Below, in pieces: positions 32,803 to 41,661 of a stretch of 64,000 nucleotides of DNA. Source of the stretch: Gemmobacter sp. (lineage in GTDB: Bacteria > Pseudomonadota > Alphaproteobacteria > Rhodobacterales > Rhodobacteraceae); the NCBI RefSeq assembly GCF_034676705.1, contig NZ_JAUCBS010000013.1, positions 2,708,501-2,772,500 on the forward strand. The letters are read 5' to 3'. The notes under the pieces were generated by a model. It was not told the DNA's origin and did no database searches. It saw only the letters and a list, made by a program, of their open reading frames with translations. The translations under genes and the position numbers were made by a program. Position 1 is the stretch's first letter; each line of letters starts with the position of its first letter.

Positions 32803-35349
32803 TCAGTCCTGGGCGCGCAATATCCGGGCCGGGCGCGCCGCCAGCGGGCGCAGGGCAAAGGCCAGGCCCGCCAGCAGCACCGCCACCACGCCCCCGGCCA
32901 CGATGGCCAGCGCCGAAACCGGCTCGAACCGATAGGGCGCTTCCATGACCAGGCGCATCACCGCCCAGCCAGCCAGCCCGCCGGCCAGCACCGCCACCGC
33001 GCCCGCCGCCGCCCCCATCAGCGCGGATCGCAGCGCGAACGAGGCCAGCACCCGCCCCCGCGTCGCCCCCAGCGTTTTCAGCACCGCCGATTCGAACACC
33101 CGCGACCGTTCGCCCGCCGCCGCAGCGCCGATCAGCACCATGAACCCGGTCAACAGCGTGGCCCCCGCCGCCCAGGCGGTGGCGGTGGCGATGGCATCCA
33201 GCGCATCGGTCACCTGCGCCACCGCATCGCGGATGCGGATGGCGGTGATGTTGGGATAGGTCTGCGCCAGATCGCGCAGGATGCGCGCCTCATGCTCGGG
33301 CCCGGTATAGACGGTGGCGATATGGGTATGCGGCGCGCCGCGCACCGCATTGGGCGACAGCGACATGACAAAGCCGATGCCCCCGGTGGAAAAATCCACC
33401 TCGCGAAAGCTGGAGATTGTCGCCTCGATATCGCGGCCAAGGATGTTGACGGTGATGCGATCGCCCAGCTTCAGGCCGATCTCCTCGGCCTCGGTCACGG
33501 CAAAGGACACCTGCGGCGGGCCGTCATAGCCGGCAGGCCACCAGTTGCCCGCCACCACCTTGGTGCCGTTGGGCGGCTGGTCGGCATAGGTCACGCCACG
33601 GTCGCCGCGCACCACCCAGTGATCGCCGGCCACCTCGGTTGCCGGGCGGCCGTTGATGCGGGTGACCACGCCGCGCAGCATGGGCGCGGTTTCCACCCGC
33701 TCTACCGCCGGATCGCTGGTCAGCCGATTCAGGAAGCCCGCGATCTGGTCGTTCTGGATGTCGACAAAGAAATAGGCCGGCGCGCGGTCGGGCAGATCCT
33801 GCGCGATGGCGGATCGCAGGTTGGCGTCGATCTGCCCCACCGCCGCCAGCACCGTCAGCCCCAGCCCCAGCGACAGCACGACCGAGGCGGTTTCATGCCC
33901 CGGACCGCCGATGGCCGACACCGCCAGCCGCAACGCCGGGCGGCCCTGCATCAGCCGGCTGCGGGCCAGCCGGCGGGCCAGCCGGCGCAGCCCCTGCGCC
34001 GCCAGCATCAGCACCAGCAGCGCCCCGGCCACGCCGACCGCCGCCCACAGCGCCATCAGCGCCGCGCCGGAAAACGCCACCGCGCCGCCCACCAGCAGCG
34101 CGGCCAGCGCCACCGTCACCGCCCACCAGACCGGCGCAGGCCATCCTGCAACCCGGCCCGAGGCCGCGCGATACAGCGCCGCCGCCCGGGTGGACGAGGC
34201 GCGGGCCAGCGGCCAGACCGTGAACAGCAGCGATACGGTGATGCCGTAGAACGCCGCCTCCAGCAGGGGCAGCGGATAGGGCGCGAACACCGCCGGCATC
34301 GGCAGCACCGCATTGATCACCGGCGCCAGCGCGATGGGCACGCCGGCCCCCAGCACCAGCCCCACCGCCACGCCCAGCAGCGTCAGCAGGCCGATCTGCA
34401 CCAGATAGGTGCGGAACAGCAGCCCCTGCCCGGCGCCCAGCGTGCGCAGCGTGGCGATGGTTGCCGTCTTGCCGTCCAGATAGGCGCGCACAGCGGCCGA
34501 GATGCCGACCCCGCCAACCGCAAGGCCTGCGAGCCCGACCAGCACCAGAAAGGCGCCCATCTGCTCGACAAACCGTTCCACCCCGGGGGCCGCGCGGGTG
34601 CGGTCCTGCCAGCGCATGCCGGCATCGCGGAAGCGTTCGGTGGCATCGACCTTGGCGGCGGCCAGATCGGCGCCGGGCGGCAGGATCAGGCGGTATTCGG
34701 TTTCATACAGCGTGCCGGGGCCGATCAGGCCGGAATCCTTCAGATCCACCGTCCGCACCAGCGTGCGGGGGCCAAGGCCAAAGCCGCCACTGGCGCTGTC
34801 GGGTTCCTTGACCAGCCGGGCGGTCAGGTGAAATTCGGTCAGGCCCAGGCGAAAACGGTCGCCCACCGCCAACCCCAGCCGGTCCATCAGCACGCCATCC
34901 ATCACCGCGCCGGGCAGGCCGCCAACGGGGGCCAGCGCCTGCGCCACGGTCATCTCGGGCAACAGCTGCGCGGTGCCCAGCAGCGGCCAGCCATCGTCCA
35001 CCGCCTTGACCTGGGTCAGGCCGCGTTCCGCCTCGGCCCCCTGCCCGACCACGGCCATCGACCGGAAGTCCACCACCTCGGACACCTGCGCTGCGATCCG
35101 GTCCATATAGGCGCGTTCGTCGGGGGTGGCGAAGCGATAGGTGAATTCCATCTGGGCATCGCCGCCCAGCAGCACCGCGCCCTGATCGGCCAGCCCCTGC
35201 TGGATGGCCGATCGCACGATGCCCACGCCAGCAATCGCCGCCACGCCCAGCACCAGACAGGCCAGAAACACCCGGAACCCCGCCAGCCCGCCGCGCAATT
35301 CACGCCGCGCCAGCCGGATCGCCAGCCCCATGCCCTGTCCTGCCGCCAT
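32803..35349 (-). CDS. Large FtsX-type ABC transporter permease (YbbP-like)
   Basis: 848 residues. An N-terminal helix (GFRVFLACLVLGVAAIAGVGIV) is followed by a MacB-like periplasmic domain. Then come two FtsX domains: helices near residues 260-380 (FLVLVGLAGLAVGGVGISAAVRAYL) and a repeat at the C-terminus (MVLIGAAAAGERSRVFESAVLKTLGATRGRVLASFALR), with central helices between. This duplicated architecture matches YbbP, thought to work with a YbbA ATPase in envelope lipid or lysophospholipid handling. No ATP-binding gene lies on either side here, which is unusual. Its end converges on the DegT gene. Confidence 0.9.
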   Translation of the reverse strand: MAAGQGMGLAIRLARRELRGGLAGFRVFLACLVLGVAAIAGVGIVRSAIQQGLADQGAVLLGGDAQMEFTYRFATPDERAYMDRIAAQVSEVVDFRSMAVVGQGAEAERGLTQVKAVDDGWPLLGTAQLLPEMTVAQALAPVGGLPGAVMDGVLMDRLGLAVGDRFRLGLTEFHLTARLVKEPDSASGGFGLGPRTLVRTVDLKDSGLIGPGTLYETEYRLILPPGADLAAAKVDATERFRDAGMRWQDRTRAAPGVERFVEQMGAFLVLVGLAGLAVGGVGISAAVRAYLDGKTATIATLRTLGAGQGLLFRTYLVQIGLLTLLGVAVGLVLGAGVPIALAPVINAVLPMPAVFAPYPLPLLEAAFYGITVSLLFTVWPLARASSTRAAALYRAASGRVAGWPAPVWWAVTVALAALLVGGAVAFSGAALMALWAAVGVAGALLVLMLAAQGLRRLARRLARSRLMQGRPALRLAVSAIGGPGHETASVVLSLGLGLTVLAAVGQIDANLRSAIAQDLPDRAPAYFFVDIQNDQIAGFLNRLTSDPAVERVETAPMLRGVVTRINGRPATEVAGDHWVVRGDRGVTYADQPPNGTKVVAGNWWPAGYDGPPQVSFAVTEAEEIGLKLGDRITVNILGRDIEATISSFREVDFSTGGIGFVMSLSPNAVRGAPHTHIATVYTGPEHEARILRDLAQTYPNITAIRIRDAVAQVTDALDAIATATAWAAGATLLTGFMVLIGAAAAGERSRVFESAVLKTLGATRGRVLASFALRSALMGAAAGAVAVLAGGLAGWAVMRLVMEAPYRFEPVSALAIVAGGVVAVLLAGLAFALRPLAARPARILRAQD

Positions 35350-35383
35350 CTTGCGCCCCCGCCTGCGAAAATCCGGGCCAAAC

Positions 35384-35460
35384 CTAGCGCAGCGCTCTGG
35401 CCGCCTCTACCCGCTATCGCGGCGTGGCGGGGGTGATAGCGGGAACGTGAGCGGCGCTAG
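35384..35460 (-). terminator. Long hairpin overlapping the DUF2478 stop codon
   Basis: An inner perfect stem CCCGCTATC/GATAGCGGG (35410-35443) is enclosed by an imperfect stem CTAGCGCAGCGCTC with GAGCGGCGCTAG. The outer arm includes the stop codon of the DUF2478 gene. It probably separates that gene from the permease gene downstream on the same strand. Confidence 0.45.
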
Positions 35461-35957
35461 CCCCGCTGTGCTGCCAGCCAGTCCTCCAACGCCTGCGGAT
35501 CGGGCGGCAGCGGGTCGGCCAGCCCGCCGGCAAAGGCATCGAAGGCGGCGCGGTTCACCGGCTTGACCTGGGTCAGCACCGGAATGCCGGCAGACAGCGC
35601 CTGACCAATCAGTTGGCGAAAGCCGCCGCCCTCGACCTCCTGCTTGCCGAACTTGTTGACGATCAGCAGGTCGGCGCCCATGGCCAGCACGCTGGCCGCG
35701 ATCCCTGCGGCGCGTTCCACCCCGTCGGCATCCAGCCGGCACCCTTGCGACATCGGCCCCAGCGACTGGCTGATCCGCACCCGCGCGCCGTGCCCCAGCA
35801 GGCGCAGGTCCATGTCGCAGGGCCGGTCGGCGCCGCAGTCCAGGTTTTCCTGCACCGCCCCGGCCAGCCGCAGCCCCTGCGCCGCCAGCCGGTCGGCCAG
35901 CGCGGCCAGCACGCGGTCGCCGTCGCCCTTGCGCTCTGCGATGATGACGCCCAGCAT
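35457..35957 (-). CDS. DUF2478 family protein (putative nucleotide-binding, molybdenum context)
   Basis: 166 residues. LGVIIAERKGDGDRVLAALADRLAAQGLRLAGAVQEN and ADLLIVNKFGKQEVEGGGFRQLI are the DUF2478 signature; NKFGKQE is the conserved core. The family is usually found beside molybdate transport or molybdopterin genes and is thought to be a P-loop-derived NTPase-like fold. Cys-rich CGADRPCDMDL lies at mid-protein. Here it is divergent from mobA, 69 bases away, consistent with that context. Function is not established. Confidence 0.85.
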   Translation of the reverse strand: MLGVIIAERKGDGDRVLAALADRLAAQGLRLAGAVQENLDCGADRPCDMDLRLLGHGARVRISQSLGPMSQGCRLDADGVERAAGIAASVLAMGADLLIVNKFGKQEVEGGGFRQLIGQALSAGIPVLTQVKPVNRAAFDAFAGGLADPLPPDPQALEDWLAAQRG

Positions 35958-36026
35958 GGCTGCCCCTTTTGTCCGGCCGGTCGCATCGGGTATACGCCCA
36001 CAGGAGATCCGGGCAAGGGGCAAAGG

Positions 36027-36623
36027 ATGGCGGGCATCTGCGGCATCATCCTGGCAGGCGGGCGGGCGACGCGGATGGGCGGCGGCGACAAGGGGCTGCT
36101 GCCGCTGGCCGGGCGCCCGATGGTGGCCCATGTCATCGCCCGGCTGGCACCGCAGGTGGCACCGCTGGCGATCAGCGCGAATGGCGATCCGGCGCGATGG
36201 GCGCCGTTCGGCCTGCCGGTGCTGGCCGACAGCGTGCCGGGCCACCCTGGGCCGCTGGCCGGGGTGCTGGCGGGGATGGACTGGGCGGCCGGCATGGGCG
36301 CCGCGCAGGTGCTGACGGCGGCGGCGGATACGCCGTTCCTGCCGCATGATCTGGCCGCGCGGCTGGCGGGGGCGGGCGATTTTGCCCTTGCCGCCAGCCC
36401 GGATACCGGCGGCACCCTGCGGCTGCACCCGACCTGTGGCCTGTGGCCCGTCCGCCTGCGGCACGATCTGCGCGCAGCCCTGCTGGCAGGCAGCCGGCGG
36501 GTGACGGGCTGGGCGCTGGATCATGGCGCGGCGACCGTTCCCTTTGCGGCCGATGGGGGCGATCCGTTCTTCAACATCAACACGCCGCAGGATCTGGCCC
36601 GGGCCCGGGCCATGGCAGGATGA
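36027..36623 (+). CDS. mobA: Molybdenum cofactor guanylyltransferase
   Basis: 198 residues. It transfers GMP from GTP to molybdopterin to make Mo-bis-MGD for DMSO-reductase-type enzymes. The signature GIILAGGRATRMGGGDKGLLPLAG begins at residue 6 (LAGGxxxRMGGxDK), with DTPFLPHDL for metal binding and FFNINTPQDLARA at the C-terminus. The start is the ATG after GGGGCAAAGG. Its stop overlaps the start of the next gene (ATGA), so translation is coupled. It is divergent from a DUF2478 gene that often keeps company with molybdenum genes. Confidence 0.93.
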   Translation: MAGICGIILAGGRATRMGGGDKGLLPLAGRPMVAHVIARLAPQVAPLAISANGDPARWAPFGLPVLADSVPGHPGPLAGVLAGMDWAAGMGAAQVLTAAADTPFLPHDLAARLAGAGDFALAASPDTGGTLRLHPTCGLWPVRLRHDLRAALLAGSRRVTGWALDHGAATVPFAADGGDPFFNINTPQDLARARAMAG

Positions 36624-37480
36624 GGTTCGACCGTATCGCCATGCTCGACTGGTCGTCGGCGCGCGGGCCGAAGCGGGGCAAGGATTCGATCTGGCTGGGG
36701 ACGGCGGGCGCGGGCGCCAGCCCGCCGCTGAACCTGCCGACGCGCGCCAGCGCCGAAGCCGCGCTGCGCGATCTGGTCCGGGCGCCGGGGCGGCTGATGA
36801 TCGGGGTGGACATCGGCTTTGCCTGGCCCGCCGGGTTTGCCCATGGCCTGACCGGGCAGCCCCGCGCGCTGGCGGTCTGGGACTGGCTGGCATCGCGCAT
36901 TGCCGAGGGGCCGGCCGGCCCCAACCATCGCAGCGTCGCGGCCGAGGCGAACCGCGCCTTTGCCGGCGGCGGGCCGTTCTGGGGCGATGGCACCCGGGCA
37001 GGCACGCCCGGCCTGTCGCGCACAAGGCCCGATCTGCCCCCCGGCATGGCCTGGCACCGCGGGATCGAAATGGCCGCCCGCTTTGGCCGCGTCGCGCCGA
37101 AATCCATGTTCCAGCTGGCCGGCATCGGTGCCGTCGGCGCGCAGGCGCTGACCTGCATTCCGGTGCTGCACCGCCTGTGCAGCGCCCTGCCCCCCGGCGA
37201 CATCGCCGTCTGGCCGTTCCAGCCGGTGGACCACGCCCGCGTGGTGCTGACCGAGGTCTATTTCTCGCTCCTTGCGCATCGGCTGGCCGAAGCGTTGCCG
37301 CAGTATCCCTGCCTTGATGCCGCCCAGGTCGATCTGCTGGCGCAGGCGGTGATGCGGCTGTCGGATCAGGGCGCGCTGGCCGCGATCATGGCGCCACAGG
37401 CCCCGGCGGATCAGGTGCAGGACGAAGGCTGGATCCTGGGCGCCGGCCATCATGCCCTGTTGCAACAGGCGCTTGGCTAA
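36620..37480 (+). CDS. Conserved hypothetical protein coupled to mobA, RNase H-fold-like (DUF429-like)
   Basis: 286 residues. FDRIAMLDWSSARGPKRGKDSIW and LMIGVDIGFAWPAGFA look like the first two acidic strands of an RNase H-like fold as in DUF429 proteins. Later VAPKSMFQLAGIGAVGAQALTC and AVWPFQPVD strengthen that pattern. No catalytic role is demonstrated. Overlap with mobA by four bases implies co-translation, and it may be a molybdenum-cofactor accessory protein in this group of bacteria. Family assignment is tentative. Confidence 0.72.
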   Translation: MRFDRIAMLDWSSARGPKRGKDSIWLGTAGAGASPPLNLPTRASAEAALRDLVRAPGRLMIGVDIGFAWPAGFAHGLTGQPRALAVWDWLASRIAEGPAGPNHRSVAAEANRAFAGGGPFWGDGTRAGTPGLSRTRPDLPPGMAWHRGIEMAARFGRVAPKSMFQLAGIGAVGAQALTCIPVLHRLCSALPPGDIAVWPFQPVDHARVVLTEVYFSLLAHRLAEALPQYPCLDAAQVDLLAQAVMRLSDQGALAAIMAPQAPADQVQDEGWILGAGHHALLQQALG

Positions 37481-37538
37481 GCCGCCTTGCCGTGCCGGCC
37501 GGTTGCGCTAGTGTGGCGGGCGGACGAACGGGGGCCGG

Positions 37539-38381
37539 ATGCAGCTTTATCTTGGCGTGGATGGCGGGGGCAGCGGGTGCCGGGTGCGGCTGGCCGCGCC
37601 CGATGGAACGGTGCTGGCCGAGGCGACCGGCGGCCCGGCCAATATCGCGCTGGATCCCGACGGGGCCTGCCGCAACATCCTGGCGGCCACGGCGCAGGCG
37701 CTGGGCATCGCCGGGCTGGATCGCACGACCGCGCCGGGCCGGATCATCGCCGCGCTGGGGCTGGCGGGCACCGTGGCGGCGGGGGCCGAAGGCTGGCTGG
37801 CCGCGCGCCTGCCCTTTGCCCGCGCCAGCATCGTGTCCGATGCCTATACCAGCACGCTGGGCGCGCTTGGCGGGCAGGATGGCATCGTGGCCGCCATGGG
37901 CACCGGATCGGTCTTTGCCGAATGGCGCGGCGACCACTACCGGCAGATCGGCGGCTGGGGCTTTCTGCTGGGCGACGAAGGCAGCGGCGCCGTGCTGGGG
38001 CGGCGGCTGGTGGAACTGGCCCTGCGCGCCCATGACGGGCTGGTGCCGATGACACCGCTGCTGGCCGATGTGCTGGCCCGCCATCACGGCGCGCATGGCA
38101 CGGTCGCCTGGGCCATTGCCGCCCGGCCAGCGGATTTCGCCACCCATGCCCCCGGCCTGTTCGCCAGCGACGATCCCGCCGCCGCCACAGTGCTGGACCG
38201 CGCCGGGGCCGAGGTTGCGGCCAGCCTGGACCGCCTGCACGCTGCCGGTGCCCTGCCAGTGGTCTGGACCGGCGGGCTTGGCCCCCTGTGGGCGGCCCGG
38301 CTGGGCCACCGCTGGGCACAGGCCGCGCCAAAGGGATCGGCGCTGGACGGCGCGCTGTGGCTTGCCATGAGGGCGGCATGA
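37539..38381 (+). CDS. BadF/BadG-type N-acetylglucosamine/glucosamine kinase-like protein
   Basis: 280 residues with the actin-like ATPase fold. LYLGVDGGGSGCRVRLAAPDG is the phosphate-1 motif, MGTGSVFAEW the phosphate-2 motif, and GGWGFLLGDEGSGAVLG the conserved central segment of GlcNAc kinase-like members; VVWTGGLG is the adenosine motif. Overlap with nagA (ATGA) supports phosphorylation of an amino sugar before deacetylation. Whether the substrate is GlcNAc or glucosamine is not decided by sequence. Upstream sequence holds no clear ribosome site except GGGGGCCGG. Confidence 0.88.
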   Translation: MQLYLGVDGGGSGCRVRLAAPDGTVLAEATGGPANIALDPDGACRNILAATAQALGIAGLDRTTAPGRIIAALGLAGTVAAGAEGWLAARLPFARASIVSDAYTSTLGALGGQDGIVAAMGTGSVFAEWRGDHYRQIGGWGFLLGDEGSGAVLGRRLVELALRAHDGLVPMTPLLADVLARHHGAHGTVAWAIAARPADFATHAPGLFASDDPAAATVLDRAGAEVAASLDRLHAAGALPVVWTGGLGPLWAARLGHRWAQAAPKGSALDGALWLAMRAA

Positions 38382-39499
38382 CGCGCCTTGCCCTGACCGG
38401 GGCCGATGTCTTTGACGGAACTGCGCTGCACCCCGGCGCCGTGCTGATGCTGGACGGGGCGCAGGTGGTGGGAATTCGGTCCGATGTGCCGGCTGGGGTC
38501 GCCGAACAGCGGCTGGGCGGCGGCGTGCTGGCACCGGGGTTTGTCGACCTTCAGGTGAACGGGGGCGGCGGTGCCATGGTCGGGCCTGCGACCGATGCCG
38601 CGCAGCTGGCCCGCATCTGCGCCGCCCATGCCCGGCTGGGGGCAACCGGCCTCCTGCCCACGCTGATCACCGACCGGCCCGAGGTGACGGCCCAGGTGAT
38701 CGCGGCGGGCATCGCCTGTATCGGCACCCCGGGGTTTCTGGGCCTGCATCTGGAAGGCCCGCATCTGGACCCGCGCCGCGCAGGCGCCCATGACCCGGCA
38801 CTGATCCGGCCGATGACCGATGCCGATTGCGACGCGCTGTGCAATGCCGCCGCCCGCCTGCCCGCGCTGATGGTGACGCTGGCCCCTTGCGCTGCCACCC
38901 CGGACCAGATCGCCCGGCTGGCGGCGGCCGGCGTGATCGTCAGCCTGGGCCATACCGACGCCACCTGCGCCGAGGCGACCGCCGCATTCGCCGCCGGCGC
39001 CCGCGCCGCGACCCATCTGTTCAACGCCATGAGCGGGCTTGGTCACCGCGAACCCGGGCTGGTCGGGGCCGTGCTGTCGGGGAACGTGGCGGCGGGGATC
39101 ATCGCCGATGGGGTCCATGTTGCGCCCGAGGTGCTGCGCATTGCCCTTGCCGCCCGGCCCGACGGGCTGTTCCTGGTGTCCGATGCCATGGCGGTGGCTG
39201 GCACAGACGCTGCGGATTTCACGCTGAACGGCCGGCGCGTGTTGCGCCAACAGGGGCGGCTGGTGCTGGAAAACGGCACGCTGGCCGGGGCCGACCTGAC
39301 GCTGCCGCAGGCGGTGGCGCGGCTGATACGGCTGGGGGTGGCGCGCGAACGGGCGCTGGCCATGGCCGGCGCGGTGCCCGCCGCGCTGATCGGCGCGCCG
39401 GCCGGGCATCTGCGGCCGGGGGACCGGGCGGATATGGTGCATCTTGGCCCCGATCTGGCGCTGTCCGCCGTCTGGCAGGCCGGCGGGCGGATCGTGTGA
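38378..39499 (+). CDS. nagA: N-acetylglucosamine-6-phosphate deacetylase
   Basis: 373 residues, cytoplasmic. It turns GlcNAc-6-P to glucosamine-6-P and acetate in amino-sugar recycling. LAPGFVDLQVNGGGGAM begins the metal-dependent hydrolase core. GLHLEGPHLDPRRAGAHD carries the metal-ligand Glu, VSLGHTDATCAEATAAF and AATHLFNAMSGLGHREPG contain the ligand histidines, and LVSDAMAVAGTD the catalytic Asp. It overlaps both neighbours (ATGA upstream, TGATG downstream), so kinase, deacetylase and oxidoreductase form one operon. Confidence 0.95.
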   Translation: MTRLALTGADVFDGTALHPGAVLMLDGAQVVGIRSDVPAGVAEQRLGGGVLAPGFVDLQVNGGGGAMVGPATDAAQLARICAAHARLGATGLLPTLITDRPEVTAQVIAAGIACIGTPGFLGLHLEGPHLDPRRAGAHDPALIRPMTDADCDALCNAAARLPALMVTLAPCAATPDQIARLAAAGVIVSLGHTDATCAEATAAFAAGARAATHLFNAMSGLGHREPGLVGAVLSGNVAAGIIADGVHVAPEVLRIALAARPDGLFLVSDAMAVAGTDAADFTLNGRRVLRQQGRLVLENGTLAGADLTLPQAVARLIRLGVARERALAMAGAVPAALIGAPAGHLRPGDRADMVHLGPDLALSAVWQAGGRIV

Positions 39500-40872
39500 T
39501 GCGGCTGGGCGGCCCCTCGTTCTGGTTTGACGAGATGGGCGGCCCCCCGGCCCTGCGCCCCGCGCTGGCAGGTGACACAGTGGCCGATGTGGCCATCGTG
39601 GGCGCCGGCTATACCGGGCTGTGGGCGGCCTATTACCTGGCGCAGGCCGCGCCATCGCTGCGCATCGTGGTGGTGGACCAGCAGTTTGCGGGCTTTGGCG
39701 CCTCGGGGCGGAATGGCGGCTGGCTGACCGGCAGTTTCGCCTGGAACCCCGCCCGCTATGCCGCCGACCGGGGCCGCCCGGCCGTGCTGGCCATGGCCGA
39801 TGCCCTGCATGCCGGCGTGGAGGAGGTGATCCGCGTGGCCCGCGCCGAAGGCATCGCCGCCGACATCCACCGGACCGAGGAACTGACGGTCGCCACCAGC
39901 CACGCCCAGCTGACCCGCATGATGGACGAGGTTGCGCAGCGCAGCCATTGGGGCGAAGGCGACCGGCTGCGCGTGCTGGATGCCGGCGAAATCCGCGACC
40001 GCATCGCCATTCCCGGGGCGCTGGGGGCGCTGGCGCTTTCGGGCGTGGCGCGCATCCAGCCCGCGCGGCTGGTCACCGGGCTTGCCGCGGCGGTCGAACG
40101 CCTGGGCGTGCGGATTGCCGAGGGCACCCGCGTCACCGCAATCGCCCCGGGGCGGCTGGAGACGACCCACGGCACACTGCGCGCGACGATCATCCTGCGC
40201 TGCACCGAAGGGTTCAGCGCCACCCTGCCAGGCGCCCGGCGCGACTGGCTGCCGCTGAACTCTGCCCAGATCGCCACCGCCCCGCTGGCCGAGGACACAT
40301 GGGCGAAGATCGGCTGGCAAGGGCATGAGATCGTGGGGGACTTCGCCCATGTCTATTGCTATTGCCAGCGCACGGCAGGCGGGCGGCTGGTGGTCGGATC
40401 GCGCGGGGTGCCCTATCGGTTCGGGTCGGCGCTGGACGATCGCGGGCGGCCCGATCCGGCGACCATCAGGCATCTGCACACCATCCTGCGCCGGCATTTC
40501 CCGGCGGCCGCCGATGCGCCCGTCACCCATGCCTGGTGCGGCGTTCTGGGCGTGCCGCGCGACTGGTGCGCGACCGTCGGCTATGATCCGGCTACCGGGA
40601 TCGGCCATGCGGGCGGCTATGTCGGGGTTGGCGTTGCCACATCGAACCTGGCCGGGCGGGTGCTGGCCGATCTGGTGCTGGGCCGCGACAGCGACCTGAC
40701 GCGCCTGCCGCTGGTCAACCGTGCCGTCACCCGGTGGGAGCCCGAGCCGCTGCGCTGGCTGGGCCTGCGCGGCATGTATGCCGCCCTGCACCTGGCCGAC
40801 CGGATGGAGGCGCGCCCCGGCGCCGGCCCGTCCTGGCTGGCCGCGCTGGCCTACCGGCTGGCGGGCCGCTAA
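39499..40872 (+). CDS. FAD-dependent oxidoreductase (DAO/PuuB-like)
   Basis: 457 residues. VADVAIVGAGYTGLWAAYYLAQ is the dinucleotide-binding motif at about residue 30, with FGASGRNGGWLTG typical of gamma-glutamylputrescine-oxidase-like DAO proteins. The C-terminal FAD loop reads HAGGYVGVGVATSNLAGRVLADLVLG. It oxidises an amine, most likely an amino acid or polyamine derivative; the substrate is unknown. Its single-base overlap with nagA is unexpected for this class and suggests a link to amino-sugar or amine use. The convergent ygfZ gene overlaps its 3' end by four bases. Confidence 0.88.
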   Translation: MRLGGPSFWFDEMGGPPALRPALAGDTVADVAIVGAGYTGLWAAYYLAQAAPSLRIVVVDQQFAGFGASGRNGGWLTGSFAWNPARYAADRGRPAVLAMADALHAGVEEVIRVARAEGIAADIHRTEELTVATSHAQLTRMMDEVAQRSHWGEGDRLRVLDAGEIRDRIAIPGALGALALSGVARIQPARLVTGLAAAVERLGVRIAEGTRVTAIAPGRLETTHGTLRATIILRCTEGFSATLPGARRDWLPLNSAQIATAPLAEDTWAKIGWQGHEIVGDFAHVYCYCQRTAGGRLVVGSRGVPYRFGSALDDRGRPDPATIRHLHTILRRHFPAAADAPVTHAWCGVLGVPRDWCATVGYDPATGIGHAGGYVGVGVATSNLAGRVLADLVLGRDSDLTRLPLVNRAVTRWEPEPLRWLGLRGMYAALHLADRMEARPGAGPSWLAALAYRLAGR

Positions 40873-41624
40873 AGCGTGACCGTGGCATCGCCGGCCGTCA
40901 TCCCGGCTTCGGCGCGGTCATGGCGGATATAGGCGATGGCGCGGTCGCCAGAGCGGGTGAACAGCGTGCCCACCTCGCGCCCATGGGCCATGATCAAGGT
41001 GCCGGGGCCTGCGTCGCCGTCTACGGAAACGGTCACGAACCCTTTGCGCAGATCGGTCTTGTGCTTCATCCGGGCAGTGACTTCCTGGCCGACGTAACAG
41101 CCCTTGCGGAAATCGACGCCCTGAAGGCGTTCGAACCCGGCTTCCAGAATATAGGTCTCGTTCGGGATCAGCTCGATCCCGGTTTCGGGAATGCAATAGG
41201 CCACGCGGATCGCATCCCAGTCAACCTCCGGCGGGCCGCCGTCCTGGGTGCCGTAAATCCGCCAGCCCAGCGCGGGATCGCGCGGGTCGGGCACCGCCCC
41301 GTCGGGCAGGTCGCCCAGCCCGCGCGCAACCTTCAGGTCGGTCCGGTCGACCGCCACCCTGGCCCGCAGCCGATACATCGTCAGCCGTCTCAGCAGGTCG
41401 TCCGCCAACACAGCCGCCACATCCAGCCAGATCGTGCCATCGGGCCCCGGCACCAGCAGAAAATCCGCCAGATACTTGCCCTGTGGCGTAAGGATCGCCG
41501 CATAGACCGGGCCTTGGGCGATTTTCCTGATGTCGTTCGTCACCAGCCCTTGCAGAAATGTCTCGCGGTCCTCGCCAGAGATGGCCAGCACAACACGGGT
41601 GGGATCGGTTTCGCCTGCGGTCAT
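40869..41624 (-). CDS. ygfZ: Folate-binding protein YgfZ (Fe-S cluster maintenance)
   Basis: 251 residues, a GcvT-like fold without the glycine-cleavage partners. The diagnostic motif FRKGCYVGQEVTARMKHK (KGCYxGQE) is present, with the reactive cysteine. FLQGLVTNDIRKIA near the N-terminus is also typical. It helps assemble or repair iron-sulphur enzymes using tetrahydrofolate. It is a single gene, convergent with an FAD oxidoreductase. Confidence 0.92.
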   Translation of the reverse strand: MTAGETDPTRVVLAISGEDRETFLQGLVTNDIRKIAQGPVYAAILTPQGKYLADFLLVPGPDGTIWLDVAAVLADDLLRRLTMYRLRARVAVDRTDLKVARGLGDLPDGAVPDPRDPALGWRIYGTQDGGPPEVDWDAIRVAYCIPETGIELIPNETYILEAGFERLQGVDFRKGCYVGQEVTARMKHKTDLRKGFVTVSVDGDAGPGTLIMAHGREVGTLFTRSGDRAIAYIRHDRAEAGMTAGDATVTL

Positions 41625-41661
41625 CGGGGCCTCCTCGGACGGTGGATATAGGCGGAACGCA

